From: Ignavibacteriaceae bacterium
Lineage (GTDB): Bacteria > Bacteroidota > Ignavibacteria > Ignavibacteriales > Ignavibacteriaceae
DNA length: 20,252 nucleotides
Assembly (NCBI GenBank): GCA_025449775.1
Contig: JANWIS010000157.1
Location: forward strand, 1 to 20,252
Direction: 5' to 3'
This document shows positions 17,334 to 20,252 of this stretch, piece by piece. Both the position numbers and the translations under genes were made by a program. Within the stretch, counting starts at the first letter, position 1. Each line of letters begins with the position of its first letter. The notes under the pieces are model-generated. The model made no database searches and was not told the origin of the DNA. It was given only the letters and a program-made list of their open reading frames with translations.

Positions 17334-18791
17334 TTGGGTAATAACTCTAAAATTCTGATTAGGCTTTCAATCCAGGCACATTTAATTGTGCTGTTAATTT
17401 TTCTATCCCTTAACAAAATCTATCCGCAGCAATCACGAAATGTAAATCACGCTTTTCACAATGCATTTGTGTTTAGTTTGGAAGGTGGTGTCACATTCCC
17501 TCATACAGATTATCAAAAAGATAAAATAGGGTATTCAGCCAGACTGTCTGGTGAATATTTTTTTAAGACGAACTCAATTCATCTTTTCGGACTAAAACTA
17601 AAATTAGTTACAGAGCAAGTGGGCGGCGAAGATTCCAGGATGACAATTTCAAGTCAGGATGGAACGAGGCAAATACCGCCAACTTTTTTAACAGATATTT
17701 ATTCTGTCGGAATAGCAGCAACATACAGTATCTCATTCAACAATGTTTTTTTTCCGTACGTTTCTTTCGGATTTGCAAATCTCTGGTTTGATCCAAAGGA
17801 TGGTTCAGGCAATCCTACTTCAGGTAATACTTCAAATCTTTATTCGAAAAATGTCAATGCATATAATATAGAAGTTGGAGCAAAGTATCTTGTAAGTTAT
17901 AAAGTGAGTATTAATGTTTCAGTCAATCCTACTCTTCCTTTAACCGATTACCTTGATGATGTTGCTGCTGCATATTCAAAAGATGCCTACACTTCTTTGC
18001 TTGTTGGTATTTCTTATTCACCTTTCGTAAGTGCTGATGCTGATAATGATGGCATAATCGGAAGTAAAGATTTCTGCCCTGATGAGGCAGAAGATTTTGA
18101 TGGCTTTCAGGATGAAGACGGTTGTCTGGACAATGATAATGATGGGGATAAAGTCTTGGATTTAAATGATAGTTGTCCGAATGAAGCGGAGGATATAGAT
18201 AATTACAGAGATACGGATGGATGTCCGGAAGATGATAACGATCTTGACAGCATTTTAGATTTAAAAGACTTATGTCCAAATGAAGCTGAAGATATTGATA
18301 GTTTTGAAGATGAAGACGGCTGTCCTGATAAAGACAATGATGCTGATGGAATTCTGGATCTGATAGATAATTGCCCTAATGAAGCGGAAGATCTTAATGG
18401 AGTAAATGATGAAGATGGTTGTCCGGATGGAGTTGGAGTTATTGGCACAGATGGTTATTACTTGCTTGCTGATGAAATATTCTCACCCAATTCTTCAAAA
18501 ATAAAAATTGAAGGCAAAAAATATTTAGATGATCTGATGGCGATTATTCAACAATCTTCAAATAAAAAATGGCGGATTGAAGGACATATGGATTCAAGTG
18601 GGGATACAAGATTTTTAAGAACATTATCGCTTGAACGTGCAAAAGCAGTGCTCGAATATTTCACTTACTTTGGTGGATTGAAAAGAGAGAATTTTAAAGT
18701 TTTTGGACTTGGTGATAAAAATCCTGTTGCAGATAATAAAACTGAGGAGGGACGAAAGAGAAACCGACGCGTTGAAATCGTAGCCGAATAG
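17334..18791 (+). CDS. OmpA-family outer-membrane protein with TSP3 repeats
   Basis: A 485-residue envelope protein. The hydrophobic N-terminus (LIVLLIFLSLNKIYPQQ, about 17-33) is a signal peptide. Residues 40-235 look like an eight-strand-type outer-membrane barrel, with alternating aromatic strands such as FFPYVSFGFANLWF. Residues 235-375 hold four thrombospondin type 3 repeats of 33 residues (CPNEAEDIDNYRDTDGCP type), rich in Asp and expected to bind calcium. Residues 385-485 form the OmpA peptidoglycan-binding domain: RTLSLERAKAVLEYF and PVADNKTEEGRKRNRRVEI, with the Asn and Arg residues expected to contact diaminopimelate. It likely tethers the outer membrane to the cell wall. The TTG start at 17334 is the first usable codon after an in-frame TGA at 17319-17321, and no in-frame ATG follows near the signal peptide. 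It ends in TAG and is divergent from pepP. Confidence 0.9.
   Translation: MGNNSKILIRLSIQAHLIVLLIFLSLNKIYPQQSRNVNHAFHNAFVFSLEGGVTFPHTDYQKDKIGYSARLSGEYFFKTNSIHLFGLKLKLVTEQVGGEDSRMTISSQDGTRQIPPTFLTDIYSVGIAATYSISFNNVFFPYVSFGFANLWFDPKDGSGNPTSGNTSNLYSKNVNAYNIEVGAKYLVSYKVSINVSVNPTLPLTDYLDDVAAAYSKDAYTSLLVGISYSPFVSADADNDGIIGSKDFCPDEAEDFDGFQDEDGCLDNDNDGDKVLDLNDSCPNEAEDIDNYRDTDGCPEDDNDLDSILDLKDLCPNEAEDIDSFEDEDGCPDKDNDADGILDLIDNCPNEAEDLNGVNDEDGCPDGVGVIGTDGYYLLADEIFSPNSSKIKIEGKKYLDDLMAIIQQSSNKKWRIEGHMDSSGDTRFLRTLSLERAKAVLEYFTYFGGLKRENFKVFGLGDKNPVADNKTEEGRKRNRRVEIVAE
18036..18432 (+). repeat. Four 99-bp tandem repeats encoding TSP3 units
   Basis: The codons for the first Cys of each unit lie at 18075, 18174, 18273 and 18372, an exact 99-bp spacing. 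Each unit encodes CPxEAED...DxDGCPxxDND. DNA identity between units is partial, so the array is constrained at the protein level rather than recently amplified. Confidence 0.9.
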
Positions 18792-18799
18792 TCATTCGG
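18784..18799 (+). terminator. Weak stem-loop over the OmpA-gene stop codon
   Basis: CCGAAT / ATTCGG forms a 6-bp stem with a 4-base loop that contains part of the TAG stop. The following sequence (tgatttgttta) is only weakly T-rich, so termination here is doubtful. No better hairpin lies between it and the small gene at 18968. Confidence 0.25.
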
Positions 18800-18967
18800 T
18801 GATTTGTTTATAAGGCTGTCGATGAGTAAAAACATATTTAATATTACCGGTAAAACCTACAAGTAGAATGTCATGGTTATATATTTTACTAGTTTTTTGT
18901 GTGTCATTTATGGTATAATTCTTACTAAGTATATGTTATTCTGATAACAAAATTAATTAGTATAAAA

Positions 18968-19192
18968 ATGAGTCATACAAATTATCCGTTTGCTGAAAAT
19001 CTGATTTCTTACAATAACGAACCTGTTATTGAAAAATTTCTAAAGAGATCAGGGAGTATAGCTTTTCAAACCAGTAATGAAGTAAAGACAAGCCTTGCAT
19101 TATCTGGAAAACTTGGTGGAAAAATAAAGCTTAGCTTAGGTGTGATTTATTTTGTCTCATTAGTTTACTTTACAATGAAACTTCTCTTTTAA
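18968..19192 (+). CDS. Possible 74-residue small membrane protein
   Basis: I do not recognise this product. Residues 1-50 are polar (MSHTNYPFAENLISYNNEPV), and residues about 54-74 form one hydrophobic helix, KLSLGVIYFVSLVYFTMKLL, ending almost at the C-terminus as in tail-anchored or small membrane proteins. Support for a real gene: an ATG start, a TATAAT box at 18914-18919 upstream, and a strong terminator 26 bases after the stop. Against it: no Shine-Dalgarno, no family match that I know, and short length. The 176 bp before it contain nothing else. It may be transcribed alone or with the OmpA-family gene. Confidence 0.45.
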   Translation: MSHTNYPFAENLISYNNEPVIEKFLKRSGSIAFQTSNEVKTSLALSGKLGGKIKLSLGVIYFVSLVYFTMKLLF

Positions 19193-19218
19193 TTCTGACA
19201 ATAAAACAAAATAATTTT

Positions 19219-19250
19219 AAGCCCCGATTAAATCGGGGCTTTTTTATTTT
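19219..19250 (+). terminator. Bidirectional Rho-independent terminator
   Basis: A 10-bp stem AAGCCCCGAT / ATCGGGGCTT with a 3-base loop, followed on the plus strand by TTTTATTTTT. On the minus strand it is followed by TTAAAATTATTTT and lies 15 bases after the acetyltransferase stop, so it can serve both convergent genes. The stem is the same as that of the pepP terminator. Confidence 0.9.
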
Positions 19251-19255
19251 TAAAT

Positions 19256-19720
19256 TTATTTTTTTAGAACTCTGGCAGGAACACCTTTAGCAATTGAGTT
19301 TGGCGGAACATCCTTTGTTACAACTGCACCGGCACCAATAATTGAATTTTCTCCAATTGTTATTCCGCACATAATTGTTGCAGATGAACCAATTGAAGCT
19401 CCTTTCTTCACAAAAGTTTCAACAACTTTCCAGTCAGATTCAGTTTGTAATGATCCATCCATATTTGTTGCGCGTGGCAATTTATCGTTGATGAATGTTA
19501 CATTATGCCCTACAAACACATTGTCTTCAATGTGTACACCTTCACAAATAAAAGTATGAGAAGAGATTTTACAGTTTTTACCAATGAAAGAATTTTTTTG
19601 TATTTCTACAAATGTACCGACTTTTGTTCCATCATCGATTGAGCAGCCATAAAGATTTACAAAATCAAAAATTTTTACGTCCTTGCCAAGCTTTACATTA
19701 TTAATATTCTGTTTGTTCAT
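19256..19720 (-). CDS. Left-handed beta-helix sugar N-acetyltransferase (WbpD/WlbB-like)
   Basis: A 154-residue hexapeptide-repeat acyltransferase. The coil starts at VKLGKDVKIFDFVNLYGCSI (9-28) and continues through TKVGTFVEIQKNSFIG (32-47), SHTFICEGVHIEDNVFVGHN (54-73), FVKKGASIGSSATIMCGITI (103-122) and GENSIIGAGAVVTKDVPPNS (123-142), closing with AKGVPARVLKK. A loop between coils, FINDKLPRATNMDGSLQTES (76-95), is what I recall from WbpD/WlbB enzymes, which acetylate the 3-amino group of UDP-2-acetamido-3-amino-uronate using acetyl-CoA. The enzymes are cytoplasmic trimers. Related dTDP-3-aminosugar acetyltransferases (FdtC/QdtC type) are an alternative. It lies 142 bp after a Gfo/Idh oxidoreductase on the same strand, as in acetamido-sugar pathways, and ends at a terminator. 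Confidence 0.85.
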   Translation of the reverse strand: MNKQNINNVKLGKDVKIFDFVNLYGCSIDDGTKVGTFVEIQKNSFIGKNCKISSHTFICEGVHIEDNVFVGHNVTFINDKLPRATNMDGSLQTESDWKVVETFVKKGASIGSSATIMCGITIGENSIIGAGAVVTKDVPPNSIAKGVPARVLKK

Positions 19721-19862
19721 ACGGATAATAGTTATTGTAAATGAATTAAATTACTAAAAGTAAAATAAAGATGAGCATTAGATAATTGAAATGGAAAAGA
19801 AAGTAACTTCAATGGAAAGCAGCTCTAAAAAAACGATTGTGATAATTTAAGAGAATAGATTT

Positions 19863-20252
19863 TTAATCCGACAATACATTATCCAGCTCAACAATCTTAC
19901 CCATGTTAGCCAAAGAAATATCCGCAGCTTCTAAAAGTTTTACTACTGCAAGGCCTTCATAACCGCTGGTCAATGGTTTCCTGTTTTCTTTTATGGCAGA
20001 AATAAATTCCTGGGCTCCAAGTGAAAGAGCTTCTGTCTGGTTAACTTTTGGAGAGAACATATCTCCGATTCTGTATTGCACAAGTGCTTCGTGTATACTT
20101 TCAGTCGAGGCAAACTCAACACCGCTATCGTAAACTTTAATCTTTTCAAAATTTTCCATGTCATCATAAACTAACATTTTTTTGTTACCACCGACAATGA
20201 TTCTTCTAATCTTAACAGGTGATACCCAATTGACATGAAAGTGAGCAAAACA
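19863..20252 (-). CDS. Gfo/Idh/MocA-family oxidoreductase, C-terminal part
   Basis: The frame is open to the right edge: 129 sense codons are visible, starting FAHFHVNWVSPVKIRRI after a first Cys, well upstream of the internal ATG at 20177. The sequence VGGNKKMLVYDDME and KIKVYDSGVEF are strands of the C-terminal alpha/beta domain of Gfo/Idh sugar dehydrogenases, followed by the usual final helices QEFISAIKENRKPLTSGYEG and AVVKLLEAADISLANMG. The NAD-binding Rossmann domain and the catalytic EKP motif would lie beyond the window. Family members oxidise nucleotide sugars, for example at C3 of UDP-GlcNAcA, ahead of transamination and acetylation. That fits the acetyltransferase downstream. Its precise sugar cannot be assigned from this fragment. 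Confidence 0.88.
   Translation of the reverse strand, partial: CFAHFHVNWVSPVKIRRIIVGGNKKMLVYDDMENFEKIKVYDSGVEFASTESIHEALVQYRIGDMFSPKVNQTEALSLGAQEFISAIKENRKPLTSGYEGLAVVKLLEAADISLANMGKIVELDNVLSD

Noticed and set aside
18036..18432. Regular 99-bp spaced repeats that could suggest a CRISPR or satellite array
   Set aside because: They lie in frame inside the OmpA-family gene and encode TSP3 units; there are no conserved short repeats with unique spacers.
17929..18448. Antisense open frames rich in His/Tyr or Ser/Pro opposite the TSP3 repeats
   Set aside because: Their odd composition is the mirror of Asp/Glu-rich repeat codons on the plus strand.

Overview
The window reads as chromosomal DNA from an AT-rich member of the Bacteroidota/Ignavibacteria group. 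The best evidence is two large secreted proteins ending in a type IX secretion (T9SS) C-terminal sorting domain of the YQNYPNPFNPxTxIxF ... SKKMxLxK form, which in my knowledge is typical of Ignavibacteria and relatives. Weak Shine-Dalgarno sequences at most starts and an OmpA protein with thrombospondin type 3 repeats fit this. The assignment is inference; no rRNA or tRNA is present to confirm it.

Region 1 (1-6248, minus strand) is a tightly packed six-gene operon. In transcription order it holds a winged-helix/minimal nucleotidyltransferase, a B12-binding-type radical SAM enzyme, two class I SAM methyltransferases, a GT-C type membrane glycosyltransferase and a GT4 glycosyltransferase that runs off the left edge. 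Gaps are 19 bp or less and one pair overlaps by 4 bp. It looks like a surface-glycan or glycolipid assembly and modification operon. An O-antigen ligase/polymerase with a C-terminal TPR tail (6329-8206, plus) is divergently transcribed 80 bp away.

Region 2 (8240-15479, minus) has an alpha/beta hydrolase and two large paralogous YCF48/BNR-type beta-propeller proteins with T9SS signals. The second paralogue (11949-15479) is interrupted by a single in-frame TAG between propeller repeats 7 and 8. Both paralogues have 13 repeats in the same order, but their C-terminal halves differ.

Region 3 (15685-19192) holds an Xaa-Pro aminopeptidase with its own terminator, a divergent OmpA-family outer-membrane protein with four 33-residue calcium-binding type repeats, and a possible 74-residue membrane peptide ahead of a second terminator. 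The two terminators share the same stem.

Region 4 (19256-20252, minus) holds a WbpD/WlbB-like left-handed beta-helix acetyltransferase and the C-terminal third of a Gfo/Idh/MocA oxidoreductase that enters from the right edge. This pairing is typical of acetamido-sugar biosynthesis for surface polysaccharides, so both ends of the window concern the cell envelope.

I found no CRISPR array, insertion sequence, phage gene or RNA gene. The most unusual items are the amber-interrupted paralogue with its swapped C-terminal modules, and the nucleotidyltransferase/radical SAM/double methyltransferase operon, whose product is unknown.
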